DNA of 64,000 nucleotides from JAGGAG01 sp964638035 (GTDB lineage Bacteria; Gemmatimonadota; Gemmatimonadetes; Gemmatimonadales; GWC2-71-9): assembly GCA_964638035.1 (NCBI GenBank), contig CAZWXD010000004.1, forward strand, positions 62,001 through 126,000, written 5' to 3'. Every line of letters starts with the position of its first letter. The stretch's first letter is position 1. Below the pieces are notes generated by a model. That model saw only the letters and a program-made list of their open reading frames with translations. It was not told the origin of the DNA and searched no databases. Position numbers and translations under genes: made by a program. This document shows, piece by piece, positions 52,201 to 61,206 of the stretch.

Positions 52201-54736
52201 GCTCCCTGTTCCCGGGTCACTTGAGGTGACGGACTTCCAGAACCTCAAGCCGATACTGCTCGATGAGTCGACCGTGTGGCGTGTGCAGGTGAGCCTGCAG
52301 GACCAGCCTGGCGGCTGGGCCTTCGCGGTGCACGGCCGGGAGGGGCCCGCGGGGCTCGACGCATCGGCCCCCTGGACCCTGCACGCCTCCGGCGCCATTG
52401 CGTCCGTGCAGGGCGGCACCGCGATCGGGCCGGACGCGCTCGAGCAGGTACGCAGGCGATGCCGCCGGGAAGTCAGTGGTGTCGAGTTCTACGAGGAAAT
52501 GCGGCGGAAGGGGAACGAATGGGGACCGGCCTTCCGTGGCCTCCAGCAGGTGTGGGTGGGCGACGGGGAGGCCGTGGGCCTGGTTCGCGTTCCCGGTGAC
52601 GTGGAGGGTGGCCTTCCAAGCTACCTGCTGCATCCGGCCGTCTCCGATTCGTGTGGCCACACGCTCGTGGCAGCGCTTCAGTCAGCACGGGAGGGCGGCA
52701 GGGAGGGCGCGTTCGTCGGGGCGGGAGTTGGCACCGTGCGGTTCCATCAACGAATGCGTGGTCAGTCCTACTGGGTGCATGCTGCCGCCCGGGCCTCCGA
52801 GCCGGGACCAACCCACATCGTGCATGGCGATGTTCGCGTCTACGACGAGTCCGGGTGCCTGCTTACGGAGACTATCGATGCCAGGTTGTGGTACCTCGAC
52901 TCCGATGCGCGACAGCTCCTTGTCGGGGCATCACCCGGGTGGTTCCATGCCGTCGAATGGGACCCCCTCGCCGGGCTTCGTGTTGGCCCGCGACAGGCGG
53001 CAGTCGGCCCCTGGCTCATCGTGGGCGACGCGGGAGCAATCGGCCATGCGATCGTGGAGGACCGGCTGCAACGGCGGGAGGCAACGCATGTCGTGCGCTT
53101 TGGCGCGCGGCTGAGCCTCGGCGACGAGGGTGGCGTGATCCGGCCCGACCACGCGGGAGACTGGAGCACGCTGATGAACCAGTACCCCGAGACCAGCATC
53201 GTGCTGTACTTCTCCCCGATGACCGGGGCAGATGCTGTCGCCAGCGGCACCGAGCGGGCCCTGCACCTGCTCCAGGCAACGCTGTCGGCGCCGGGCCGCC
53301 CCCGGGTGTGGATCTGCACCCGGGATGCGCAGCCGGTCCTCGGAGGAGATGCGCTTCGTGGCCTGGGCGCCGCTTCACTCTGGGGCCTCGGCCGGAGCTT
53401 CGCTGCCGAGCACGCACACCAGTGGGGCGGGCTGGTGGACCTTGACCTGGAGACCGCACCGAACGAGGCAGCCGCCATCCTGCAGCAGGCTGTTGCCAGC
53501 GGTCCCGAGGACGACAAGCTGGCGGTTCGGGGTGGCCGCACTCTTGTGCCGCGACTTCGCCAACGGGCGCCAGCCGGGAGGGACACGTTCACCGTTCCCG
53601 CAACCGGCACCTGCCTCGTCACCGGCGGGCTCGGCGGCATCGGCCTCGCGATGGCTCGCTGGCTGGTGGATCGGGGTGCCCGGCACCTCGTCCTTGTCGG
53701 TCGCACGGGCCTCCCTCCACGATCCGAGTGGAAGGACCTGCCTGCAGGCGGGCGTGAGGCTGCCAGGGTGCAGGCCATCCTCGAGATGGAGCACCTCGGG
53801 GCTCGCGTCGAGGTTGCCGCACTGGACATCGCGGAGCCCCAGGCCATCACGGTCCTCCTGGGGCAGCGCCGCTCCCGCGGCGAACCTCCACTCTGGGGCG
53901 TTATCCACGCCGCTGGCGTGCTTGCCTTCGCGCCCGTCGCCTCACAGGATGTCTCCCAGCTGCGCCAGCTTGTCGCGGCCAAGACCTCCGGAGCATGGGC
54001 ACTGCACGAGGCTACCCTGGGCGAGCCGCTGGCGCTTTTTGTCGCATGCTCGTCTGCCTCGTCGGTCCTGCCGTCGCCACTGCTCGGCGCGTACGCGGCT
54101 GGGAACGCGTTCCTGGATTGCCTCGCGCACCACCGGCGTGCGCTGGGGCTGCATGCGCTGAGCGTGAACTGGGGTACGTGGGGAGAAGTGGGCATGGCGG
54201 TCGAGGCAGGTCGCGCAGCTCACGGTGCAATGCTCAAGGGCGTGGGCACCATCACGACCACGGCCGGATTGGCGGCACTGGGGGCGCTCCTTGCTGGCGA
54301 CGCAGCACAAGCGCTGGTGATGCCCGTGAACTGGCAGGAACTGGCCGTGGCCTACCCCGCATTCGCGTCGGATCCCCTCTTCTCCGCGGTCATCGACCCG
54401 GCAGCCAGTCCGTCAGGCACACGGGTCACGGAGGGCGCGAGTGGCACCAGGGACGAAGGCAAGGACGCCATGACATCCCTGCGCCGCCATGCGGCGAGTG
54501 TCCTCGGGCTTGCGGTCGAGCGCCTGGATCCCATGCAGCCACTCTCGATGTATGGCCTGGATTCGCTCATGGCGGTCGAGCTCAAGAACCGGATTGAGCG
54601 TGATTGGGACGTCATCATCCCCATGGTGCAGTTCCTGCAAGGTCCAAGCGTCTCGCAGCTCACCAACCTGGTCATCGAGGCTCGTCCGCCAGAGGCCATG
54701 CCGGATGGCGAGGTTTGGGAGGAAGGCTCCCTGTGA
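49274..54736 (+). CDS. type I PKS module 6: KS-AT-DH-KR-ACP
   Basis: The 1820 residues start at GTG 49274; the longer open frame upstream runs through the transporter in another frame. A docking helix (ESLEAIERLQARLRVAEQ) precedes KS (C203) and AT (S653 in GHSIGE; SHAFHS, malonyl). DH has H953 in HRVQGAVIVP; its second motif is DSCGH, with His in place of the common Gln. KR starts at 1445 (GTCLVTGGLGGIG), with Tyr 1607 in GAYAAGNAF. ACP has S1764 in GLDSLMAVEL. No ER is present, so a second conjugated double bond is predicted. The ACP end 'WDVIIPMVQFLQGPSVSQL' differs from the other ACPs here, as in many ACPs that feed an NRPS. The stop overlaps the NRPS start by 4 nt. Confidence 0.95.
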   Translation: MTARRDLLQESLEAIERLQARLRVAEQARHEPIAILGAGCRFPGGVEDLDKYWRVLEGGINAVSDVPADRWDADAYYDPDPKAPGKMCTRRAGFLVQVDRFDPQFFGISPREAATMDPQQRLLLEVAWEALESAALSPERLAGSSTGVFVGITTSDYGQLMRLGAPESSDVYSATGVALNAAAGRLSFVLGLQGPCVAVDTACSSSLVALHLACQSLRTGESDLALAGGVNVILSPDAMILFSKWGMMAPDGHCKTFDARADGFVRGEGCAVVALKRLSDAQAAGDPIMAVIRGSAMNQDGRSSGLTVPNGLAQQQVIRAALRSAALEPRDLDYVEAHGTGTSLGDPIEVEALGAVLGRDRTPSNPLLIGSVKTNLGHTEAASGLAGVLKVVASLQHEVLPPHLHFETPNPRIPWDQLPLAVTAQAVPWTRGERVRRAGVSSFGFSGTNAHVILEEAPGALVVDAAQEARVTSMPLAARDDAALRALATRHLEDIRRRPAVRLEDRACTVATGRAHGLARAAFVASTTGELEESLRSWLAGSPLPGTAAGSTRTGRQPRVAFFFTGQGAQYRGMGRGLYDSEPAYRAALDRCAQLLAPVLPRPLLDVLHGPVGDRWSLDDTGLTQPALFALEYALAELWRSWGITPSVVLGHSIGEFVAACIAGVMTLEEACMLVATRGRLMQGLPRGGAMASVFAPLAEVNDAVLAAGPGVTVAAYNGPAHVVISGEAAAVDRVIVHFEPRGVRCQRLAVSHAFHSPLVEPMLDAFEDAARKVSFRPPRITMISNLTGRAVAVDAPVDARYWRRHAREAVQFHASVNAVLTDGCDVVLEVGPAPVLASMASEAYPHAPVTWLASLRKGKDDRREVLAALGELFVHGAPVRWAGLSAPGARRITLPTYPFQRERYWISTPHPGSGRPDDHPLLGAGTALAQPGSSVMWESDLSLRALPWLGDHRVQGAVIVPATAYIEMALAAARRLPVPGSLEVTDFQNLKPILLDESTVWRVQVSLQDQPGGWAFAVHGREGPAGLDASAPWTLHASGAIASVQGGTAIGPDALEQVRRRCRREVSGVEFYEEMRRKGNEWGPAFRGLQQVWVGDGEAVGLVRVPGDVEGGLPSYLLHPAVSDSCGHTLVAALQSAREGGREGAFVGAGVGTVRFHQRMRGQSYWVHAAARASEPGPTHIVHGDVRVYDESGCLLTETIDARLWYLDSDARQLLVGASPGWFHAVEWDPLAGLRVGPRQAAVGPWLIVGDAGAIGHAIVEDRLQRREATHVVRFGARLSLGDEGGVIRPDHAGDWSTLMNQYPETSIVLYFSPMTGADAVASGTERALHLLQATLSAPGRPRVWICTRDAQPVLGGDALRGLGAASLWGLGRSFAAEHAHQWGGLVDLDLETAPNEAAAILQQAVASGPEDDKLAVRGGRTLVPRLRQRAPAGRDTFTVPATGTCLVTGGLGGIGLAMARWLVDRGARHLVLVGRTGLPPRSEWKDLPAGGREAARVQAILEMEHLGARVEVAALDIAEPQAITVLLGQRRSRGEPPLWGVIHAAGVLAFAPVASQDVSQLRQLVAAKTSGAWALHEATLGEPLALFVACSSASSVLPSPLLGAYAAGNAFLDCLAHHRRALGLHALSVNWGTWGEVGMAVEAGRAAHGAMLKGVGTITTTAGLAALGALLAGDAAQALVMPVNWQELAVAYPAFASDPLFSAVIDPAASPSGTRVTEGASGTRDEGKDAMTSLRRHAASVLGLAVERLDPMQPLSMYGLDSLMAVELKNRIERDWDVIIPMVQFLQGPSVSQLTNLVIEARPPEAMPDGEVWEEGSL

Positions 54737-57700
54737 GTATTGAACAGTTTCTCCGGGATCTCGAGGCGACTGGCACCCAGTTCTGGGTGGAGGGCAACAG
54801 GCTTCGCTACCGCGCGCGGAGCGGGGCGCTGGGCCCGGCCGAGCGCGCCGAGCTGGCCCGCCGACGTGACGAGGTGGTCGCCCTCCTGCGGGAGCGCGGC
54901 CGTGCCGAGGTGACGCGAAAGCCCCTTTCCTGGAACCAGCGGGCACTCTGGTTTGTGCACCAGGACGCTCCACTGAGTGCCGCCTACAACGTGTGCTTCT
55001 CGGCCCGCGTGGTGTCGGCCGTCGATGTCGGGGCGCTGCAGCGTGCCTGCCAGGCGCTCGTGGATCGTCACGCAATCCTGCGCACGACCTATGAGGTGGT
55101 GGATGGCGTTCCAACCCAGCGGATCGCCGGGACGGTCGCGGCAGTAGTCGAGCTGGCGGATGCCACGGGCCTCAGCGATCCCGCCCTCCGGGCGCAGGTC
55201 GAGGCGGACTACCGGCGCCCCTTTGACCTTGAGCGTGGCCCCGTGTTCCGGGTCCACTTGTACACGCGCAACCCCGAAGAGCACCTGATCCTGCTGGTGG
55301 TGCACCACATCGCGGTGGATGGGTGGTCCCTGTTCATCCTGCTGGAGGAGCTTCGGGACTTCTACACGGAGTTTATGGGAGGAAAGGCCTCCCTCACCCC
55401 GAGGCCGTCGATGGAGTATGCGGACTACGACAGCCAGCATCGCGCAGAACTCGCGGGTCCCCGGGGTGTGCAGCTGTGGGAGTACTGGGGCAGGGCGCTC
55501 GTTGAGCCGCGTGCAGTCCTCGAGCTTCCCGCGGATCACCCCCGTCCCGGCCGGAAGGCATACCGGGGAGCATCCATGCCCCTGGACCTTGACGCCGTCC
55601 TCACGGCAGGGGTGCGCGCGCTGGCGAGGGCCGAGGGAACCACGGTATTCGTGGTGCTGCTGGCCGCGTTCAAGGCCCTCCTCGCCCGCTACACCGGCGT
55701 GGGCGACATCATCGTTGGCACACCGACCTTTGGGCGATCGAGCGCAGCGCTGGCACGAGTGGTGGGCGATTTCGTGAACCCGGTGCCGCTGCGGACAGCG
55801 GTGGACACTGACCTGACCTTCCGGGTGCTGATAGGCCGTGTCCGTGACACCGTCCTGCAGGCGCTGGCGGCGCAGGACTTCCCGTTCCCGCTCATGGTCG
55901 AGCGTCTGCAGCCGTCCCGGGACGCCTCACGTTCACCGCTGTTCGAGACCATGTTCGTGCTCCAGCGGTTCGACCAGTTCCGGGAGTACGAGGACCTGCT
56001 TACCGGGGCCTCGGGTCGCCCGGTGGAGTTCGGCGGGCTGCAATTGCGGCCCTTCCTGATTGAACAGCAGGAGGGCCAGTTCGACCTGGCCATGCAGCTG
56101 GCCGAGCGGAGTGACCGCGTGAGTGGGTCGCTCAAGTACAGCACCGACCTCTTCGAGGCAGGTACGGCCAGGCAGATGGGTGCACACTACGTCGAGTTGC
56201 TCCGGGGGGCCGTTGCCGCTCCCGACAGCGTGGTGGGCGCCCTCCCCCTCGAGGGCCCACCCGTGGAAGGTGGAACCAGCTCACATCCACCCGTGTGCAC
56301 CATGCACGCCCGCTTCGAGGCACAGGCGGCGCGCGCACCCGACGCCGTGGCCCTGACATGCGGGGGTGAGAGCCTCAGCTATGCCGCCTTGAATCGGCGA
56401 GCCAACCAGGTCGCCCACCGACTGCAGAAGTGTGGAGTGGGACCGGACGTCCTCGTCGGCCTGCTGGCTGAGCGCTCCGTAGACCTGGTAGTGGGCGTGC
56501 TTGCGATCCTCAAGGCCGGGGGGGCCTACCTCCCGATTGACCCGGCGTATCCGCCGGAGCGAGCGTCGTTCATGCTTCAGGATGCGGGCGCACCCGTTCT
56601 CCTGACACAGCAGGGCTTCTGCGGGCGGTTGCCAGCACATGAGGGTGCCACCCTCTTCCTCGAGGAGGACGCTTCGGGGTGGCCGGACACCAATCCCGGG
56701 TCTGACGCTGGCCCGGGGAACCTGATCTACTGCATCTACACGTCCGGATCCACCGGACAACCGAAGGGGACCCTGCTTGAGCATCATGCGGTGGAGCGAC
56801 TCTTCCTGGCGACGGAGGAGTGCTTCGGCTTTGCCGCCACGGATGTCTGGACGCTCTTCCACTCGATCGCGTTCGACTTCTCCGTGTGGGAGCTGTGGGG
56901 CGCGCTGGCGTATGGTGGCCGCCTCGTCGTGGTGCCGCACATGGTGAGTCGCACACCCGAGGATTTCCTCGCCCTCGTGCGACATGAGGGCGTGACGGTG
57001 CTGAACCAGACGCCCTCCGCGTTCCGGGCCCTCATGCAGGCCGATGCGGCCGGTGGTGCAGCGGAATCGCCCCTGGCACTCCGGTACGTGATCTTCGGGG
57101 GCGAGGCACTGGACTTCAGGAGCCTTCGACCATGGGTGGAGCGACACGGTGATGCCTCGCCGCAGATGGTCAACATGTACGGGATCACGGAGACATGCGT
57201 TCATGTGACCTGTCGGCCCGTCACCCGTTCTGACGTCATCGGGGCGCACAGTAGCCTGATCGGCCGGCCGATTGCCGACTTGCGCCTGCAAGTACTCGAT
57301 GCGCGCGGGAGGCCGCTGCCGTCAGGCGTCCCCGGCGAACTGTACGTTGGTGGCCCCGGACTGGCCCGGGGCTACCTCAACCGGCCCGGCTTGACAGAGC
57401 AGCGATTCGTCCCGGATGCTACGCGCCCGGGCCAGCGTCTCTATCGGACCGGCGACCTCGTCCGCCGCCGGCCGGATGGAGACCTCGAGTACCTCGGCCG
57501 CATCGACCATCAGGTAAAGGTGCGCGGCTTCCGCATCGAACTTGGTGAAATCGAGGCAGTCCTGGCGAACCACCCGGCGGTGCGCGAGCAGGTGGTCATC
57601 GCACGTGGCCAGGGTGACGATGTGCGGCTTGTCGCATACGTGGTCCCTGGCGCCGCGGCGTCGGTGCCCCTCATGGAGGAGTTGCGCGCTGCCCTTCGCG

Positions 57701-60700
57701 CACGCCTGCCGGAGTACATGGTCCCGGCAGCGATTGTCTTCCTTGGAGCGCTTCCACTCACCGGCAACGGGAAGCTTGACCGCGCTGCCCTTCCAGCACC
57801 CGAGGCAGCCCGCGAGGCCAGCGGGGCGGGCGCACCGCTCCGCACACCGACCGAGCAGGCGCTGGGCGAGATCTGGCGGGACCTGCTGGGTTGCCGGGAG
57901 GTGTGGCGCACCGACGACTTCTTCGAGCTCGGGGGCCACTCCCTCCTCGCTACCCGCGTGGCGTCACGGATACGCGCGGTGTTCGAGCTCCAGCTGCCCC
58001 TTGCGACGGTCTTCGAGGCGTCACGCCTGGTTGACCTCGCACAGCACATAGACGACGCGACCCGCGCGCGACTGCACGTGCCCACGCGGCCTCCGCTCAC
58101 GCCGCGGACGCCACAGGCGGATGAGGTGCTTTCCTTCTCGCAGCAGCGCATGTGGATCATTGATGCGCTCGCCCGAAACAGCGCCTACAACATCCCGATC
58201 GGACTCTGGCTTGAGGGAGAGCTCGATATCGAGGCGTTACAGGCGGCGTGTGACGCCGTGGTCCAGAGGCACGAACCGCTGCGCACGGTCTATGCCCTGG
58301 CCGCGGAACCCGTGGCACGCGCCACGCTCCGCCCTCCGCCAATCATCGTCGAGGACCTGCGGTCGCAGGGCGACACGGCAGCCCTCGCCCGGGCCGCCAC
58401 CGTCGCGTCTGCGCTGTTCGACCTGGCACATGGGCCTGTCCTGCGGCTCGCGCTGCTGCGCACCGGAGAGCACAGGCACCTGCTGGTGATCTGCATGCAC
58501 CATGTCGCCGGCGATGCCTGGTCCATCGGGGTGCTCGTCCGCGAGGTCGCGACATGCTATGGCGCCTGCCTGCGAGGTGAGCCGCTGGCACTGCCGCCGC
58601 CCAGGGTGCGGTACGCGGACTATGCCAGCTGGCAGCGCGGCTGGTTGCAGGGCGACACGCAAGGGCAGCAGGTCGCGTACTGGCGTGCACGGCTCCAGGG
58701 GCTCGTCCCACTGGACCTGGTCACAGATCGTCCACGGCCACCACTGCAGACATTTGCGGGGAGGATGGTCGTGGAGCGGTTGCGCCCGGACCTCGTGGGG
58801 CGCCTCGAGGCGCTGAGCAGGGAAGAGGGAGCAACCCTGTTCATGACGATGGCGGCGGCATTTGCCGCCCTGCTCCATCGCTACACGGGGCAGGACGATG
58901 TCGCCTTTTCCGTGCCCATCGCGAACCGGACCGAGGCGGCCGTGGAGGAGCTCGTCGGCACCTTCGTCAATACGCTCGTGCTGCGCGTGGACTGCGGTGG
59001 GGCGAAGTCGTTCCGCCAACTGCTCGGCCGCCTGCGGACCGTGTCGCTGGAGGCGTTCGCGCACCAGGACGTGTCGTTCGAGGTGCTGGTCGAGCAGCTC
59101 GATGTTGATCGCGATCCCAGCCGCCCGCCCCTGGCCGGGGTCATGTTCAATGTGATCAACACACCGACGAGCCCGGTGGCGTTCGACGGCCTCGAGTGCC
59201 GGCCGGTCATCATCGATCGTGGAGCGGCACAGTTCGACCTCGGCGTCAGTGTGGAGACGACGGTCTTCGGGGCGATCTGTGTGGAGTACAACAGCGACCT
59301 GTACGACGAGGGGACAGTGCGGCGCTTCATCGCCCACTACCAGGAGGTCCTGGAGGGAGTGCTGTCGGATCCCGGGGCGCAGGTGCACCGCCTGGTCCTG
59401 ATGCCCACAGCCGAGCGGGAGCGCTTGGCTACGTGGAACAGTACCACCGAGGCGTATCCCCGCGACACGGTCCTGAGTCGGCTGCTGGAGGCGCGAGCGG
59501 ACCTCCGGCACGACGCGGTTGCCGTCTCGGCCGCGGATGCGGGGGAGTTGACATACGGCGAGCTGAATGCCATGGCAAACCGCCTCGCCAGGCACCTGCG
59601 GGGCCGTGGCGTCGGGCCGGGCACCGTGGTGGGCGTGGCCCTGCCGCGCACGCCCCAGATGCTCGTTGCACTTCTTGCCGTCCAGAAGGCTGGAGGGACC
59701 TACCTGCCCCTCGATCCGGGCTTTCCTCACGAGCGGCTCGCGTTCATGCTCGCGGACAGCGGGGCCGGGGTCCTGCTGTCGGCAAGCGAGATCACGGCAG
59801 GGCTGGGCGTGGGTTCTGGGGTACTCGTGCTCGACCTGTCCCAGCTGGACGACGAGGTTGCACGGGAGCGGGCGGATAACCTGGAATCGTGTGCGAGTCC
59901 GGGCGATACGGCCTACCTCATCTACACATCCGGCTCGACGGGGCGCCCGAAGGGCGTCGCGGTGCCGCACGGGGCCCTGGTCAACTTCCTCTGGGCCATG
60001 CGTCGCGAGCCCGGCCTCACAGAGGAGGACGTGCTTGCTGCGGTCACGACACTCTCGTTTGACATTGCGGGGCTGGAGCTCTACCTGCCGCTCCTCGTTG
60101 GTGCACGCATCGAGCTGGTCTCTCGCGAGGAGGCAGCCGATGGCGCGTCGCTGGCGGCGCGCCTGGCGGCCTCGAACGCCACGGTGATGCAGGCGACGCC
60201 GGCTACCTGGCGCATGCTGGTCGAGGCTGGGTGGAAGGGTGCCCCGGGCTTCCGCGCGCTCACCGGTGGCGAGGCGTTGGGTCGCGACCTGGCCATCGCG
60301 CTCCTCGGTCGCGTGGGCGAGCTATGGAACATGTACGGGCCCACGGAGACCACAATCTGGTCTACCTGTGAACAGGTCGTTTCCGATGAGGTCACGATCG
60401 GGCGGCCGATTGCGAACACCCAAGTGCACATCCTGGATCGGCTGGGACAGGTGCTCCCGATCGGGGTGCCGGGCGAGATCTGCATCGGGGGTGAAGGCGT
60501 CGCCCTGGGGTATCATGCCAGGCCCGAGCTCACGGCCGAGAGGTTCGTCACCGGCCCGACCGGGAGCCGGGTCTATCGAACCGGGGACCTGGGGCGCTGG
60601 CGCGCCGATGGGCGGCTCGAGTGCCTGGGGCGCCTTGACCAGCAGGTCAAGGTGCGCGGCTATCGCATTGAGCCTGGGGAGATTGAGGCGCTCCTTGCCA

Positions 60701-61206
60701 CCCATCCCGCCGTCCGTGCCGCGACGGTCGTGGCTCGAGAGGCGGCGCCAGGTGACACGCGCCTCGTCGCCTACACGGTGTACCACGCCGGCGAGGCGCC
60801 GACGGTGAGCGAGTTGCGTCGCTTCCTTCGGCGCGAGCTCCCGGATTACATGATCCCGGCGCTGGTGGTACCCCTGGACACGCTCCCCCTGACCGCCAAT
60901 GGCAAGGTGGACCGCAAGGCGCTGCCCGACCCATATCACACCGGGTTCAGGCGCGACGCCCCGCAGGAACCCCCGGCCAATGGTGCCGAACGCGCCCTTG
61001 CCGACGTGTGGCAGGAGGTGCTGCAGGTGCCTTCGGTGGGGGCGGAGGACAACTTCTTCGAGCTGGGTGGGCATTCCCTCCTGGCCCTGCGGGCCACCGC
61101 CCTCTACGAGGAGCGCACTGGTGCCCGGATTGATCCACGCGCCCTGTTCTTCCAGTCACTCCGGCAGGTAGTCATGAGCCTGCCCCCGGCGGATGCGCGT
61201 ACGTGA
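54733..61206 (+). CDS. two-module NRPS: docking-C-A(Thr)-PCP-C-A(Gly)-PCP
   Basis: The 2157 residues begin at GTG 54733 with a TubC_N-like docking domain (about 1-57, 'IEQFLRDLEATGTQFWVEGN'). C1 has HHIAVDG at 191-197. A1 has YTSGSTG at 669; aligned to GrsA, its pocket reads D-F-W-N-I-G-M-V-H, the known threonine code. PCP1 has S1070 in GGHSLL. C2 has HHVAGDA at 1256-1262, with Ala for the last Gly. A2 has YTSGSTG at 1731 and a pocket of D-I-L-Q-L-G-M-I-W, one residue from the glycine code DILQLGLIW. PCP2 has S2115. There is no epimerase, reductase, terminal condensation or thioesterase domain; the protein ends about 40 residues after PCP2. C1 should therefore join the polyketide acyl to Thr, and C2 should add Gly. 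Release must occur in trans. Confidence 0.95.
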   Translation: MSIEQFLRDLEATGTQFWVEGNRLRYRARSGALGPAERAELARRRDEVVALLRERGRAEVTRKPLSWNQRALWFVHQDAPLSAAYNVCFSARVVSAVDVGALQRACQALVDRHAILRTTYEVVDGVPTQRIAGTVAAVVELADATGLSDPALRAQVEADYRRPFDLERGPVFRVHLYTRNPEEHLILLVVHHIAVDGWSLFILLEELRDFYTEFMGGKASLTPRPSMEYADYDSQHRAELAGPRGVQLWEYWGRALVEPRAVLELPADHPRPGRKAYRGASMPLDLDAVLTAGVRALARAEGTTVFVVLLAAFKALLARYTGVGDIIVGTPTFGRSSAALARVVGDFVNPVPLRTAVDTDLTFRVLIGRVRDTVLQALAAQDFPFPLMVERLQPSRDASRSPLFETMFVLQRFDQFREYEDLLTGASGRPVEFGGLQLRPFLIEQQEGQFDLAMQLAERSDRVSGSLKYSTDLFEAGTARQMGAHYVELLRGAVAAPDSVVGALPLEGPPVEGGTSSHPPVCTMHARFEAQAARAPDAVALTCGGESLSYAALNRRANQVAHRLQKCGVGPDVLVGLLAERSVDLVVGVLAILKAGGAYLPIDPAYPPERASFMLQDAGAPVLLTQQGFCGRLPAHEGATLFLEEDASGWPDTNPGSDAGPGNLIYCIYTSGSTGQPKGTLLEHHAVERLFLATEECFGFAATDVWTLFHSIAFDFSVWELWGALAYGGRLVVVPHMVSRTPEDFLALVRHEGVTVLNQTPSAFRALMQADAAGGAAESPLALRYVIFGGEALDFRSLRPWVERHGDASPQMVNMYGITETCVHVTCRPVTRSDVIGAHSSLIGRPIADLRLQVLDARGRPLPSGVPGELYVGGPGLARGYLNRPGLTEQRFVPDATRPGQRLYRTGDLVRRRPDGDLEYLGRIDHQVKVRGFRIELGEIEAVLANHPAVREQVVIARGQGDDVRLVAYVVPGAAASVPLMEELRAALRARLPEYMVPAAIVFLGALPLTGNGKLDRAALPAPEAAREASGAGAPLRTPTEQALGEIWRDLLGCREVWRTDDFFELGGHSLLATRVASRIRAVFELQLPLATVFEASRLVDLAQHIDDATRARLHVPTRPPLTPRTPQADEVLSFSQQRMWIIDALARNSAYNIPIGLWLEGELDIEALQAACDAVVQRHEPLRTVYALAAEPVARATLRPPPIIVEDLRSQGDTAALARAATVASALFDLAHGPVLRLALLRTGEHRHLLVICMHHVAGDAWSIGVLVREVATCYGACLRGEPLALPPPRVRYADYASWQRGWLQGDTQGQQVAYWRARLQGLVPLDLVTDRPRPPLQTFAGRMVVERLRPDLVGRLEALSREEGATLFMTMAAAFAALLHRYTGQDDVAFSVPIANRTEAAVEELVGTFVNTLVLRVDCGGAKSFRQLLGRLRTVSLEAFAHQDVSFEVLVEQLDVDRDPSRPPLAGVMFNVINTPTSPVAFDGLECRPVIIDRGAAQFDLGVSVETTVFGAICVEYNSDLYDEGTVRRFIAHYQEVLEGVLSDPGAQVHRLVLMPTAERERLATWNSTTEAYPRDTVLSRLLEARADLRHDAVAVSAADAGELTYGELNAMANRLARHLRGRGVGPGTVVGVALPRTPQMLVALLAVQKAGGTYLPLDPGFPHERLAFMLADSGAGVLLSASEITAGLGVGSGVLVLDLSQLDDEVARERADNLESCASPGDTAYLIYTSGSTGRPKGVAVPHGALVNFLWAMRREPGLTEEDVLAAVTTLSFDIAGLELYLPLLVGARIELVSREEAADGASLAARLAASNATVMQATPATWRMLVEAGWKGAPGFRALTGGEALGRDLAIALLGRVGELWNMYGPTETTIWSTCEQVVSDEVTIGRPIANTQVHILDRLGQVLPIGVPGEICIGGEGVALGYHARPELTAERFVTGPTGSRVYRTGDLGRWRADGRLECLGRLDQQVKVRGYRIEPGEIEALLATHPAVRAATVVAREAAPGDTRLVAYTVYHAGEAPTVSELRRFLRRELPDYMIPALVVPLDTLPLTANGKVDRKALPDPYHTGFRRDAPQEPPANGAERALADVWQEVLQVPSVGAEDNFFELGGHSLLALRATALYEERTGARIDPRALFFQSLRQVVMSLPPADART

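Noticed and set aside
18224..54736. A trans-AT polyketide system
   Set aside because: Each of the six PKS proteins has its own AT with an intact GHSxGE serine, and no free-standing AT is present.
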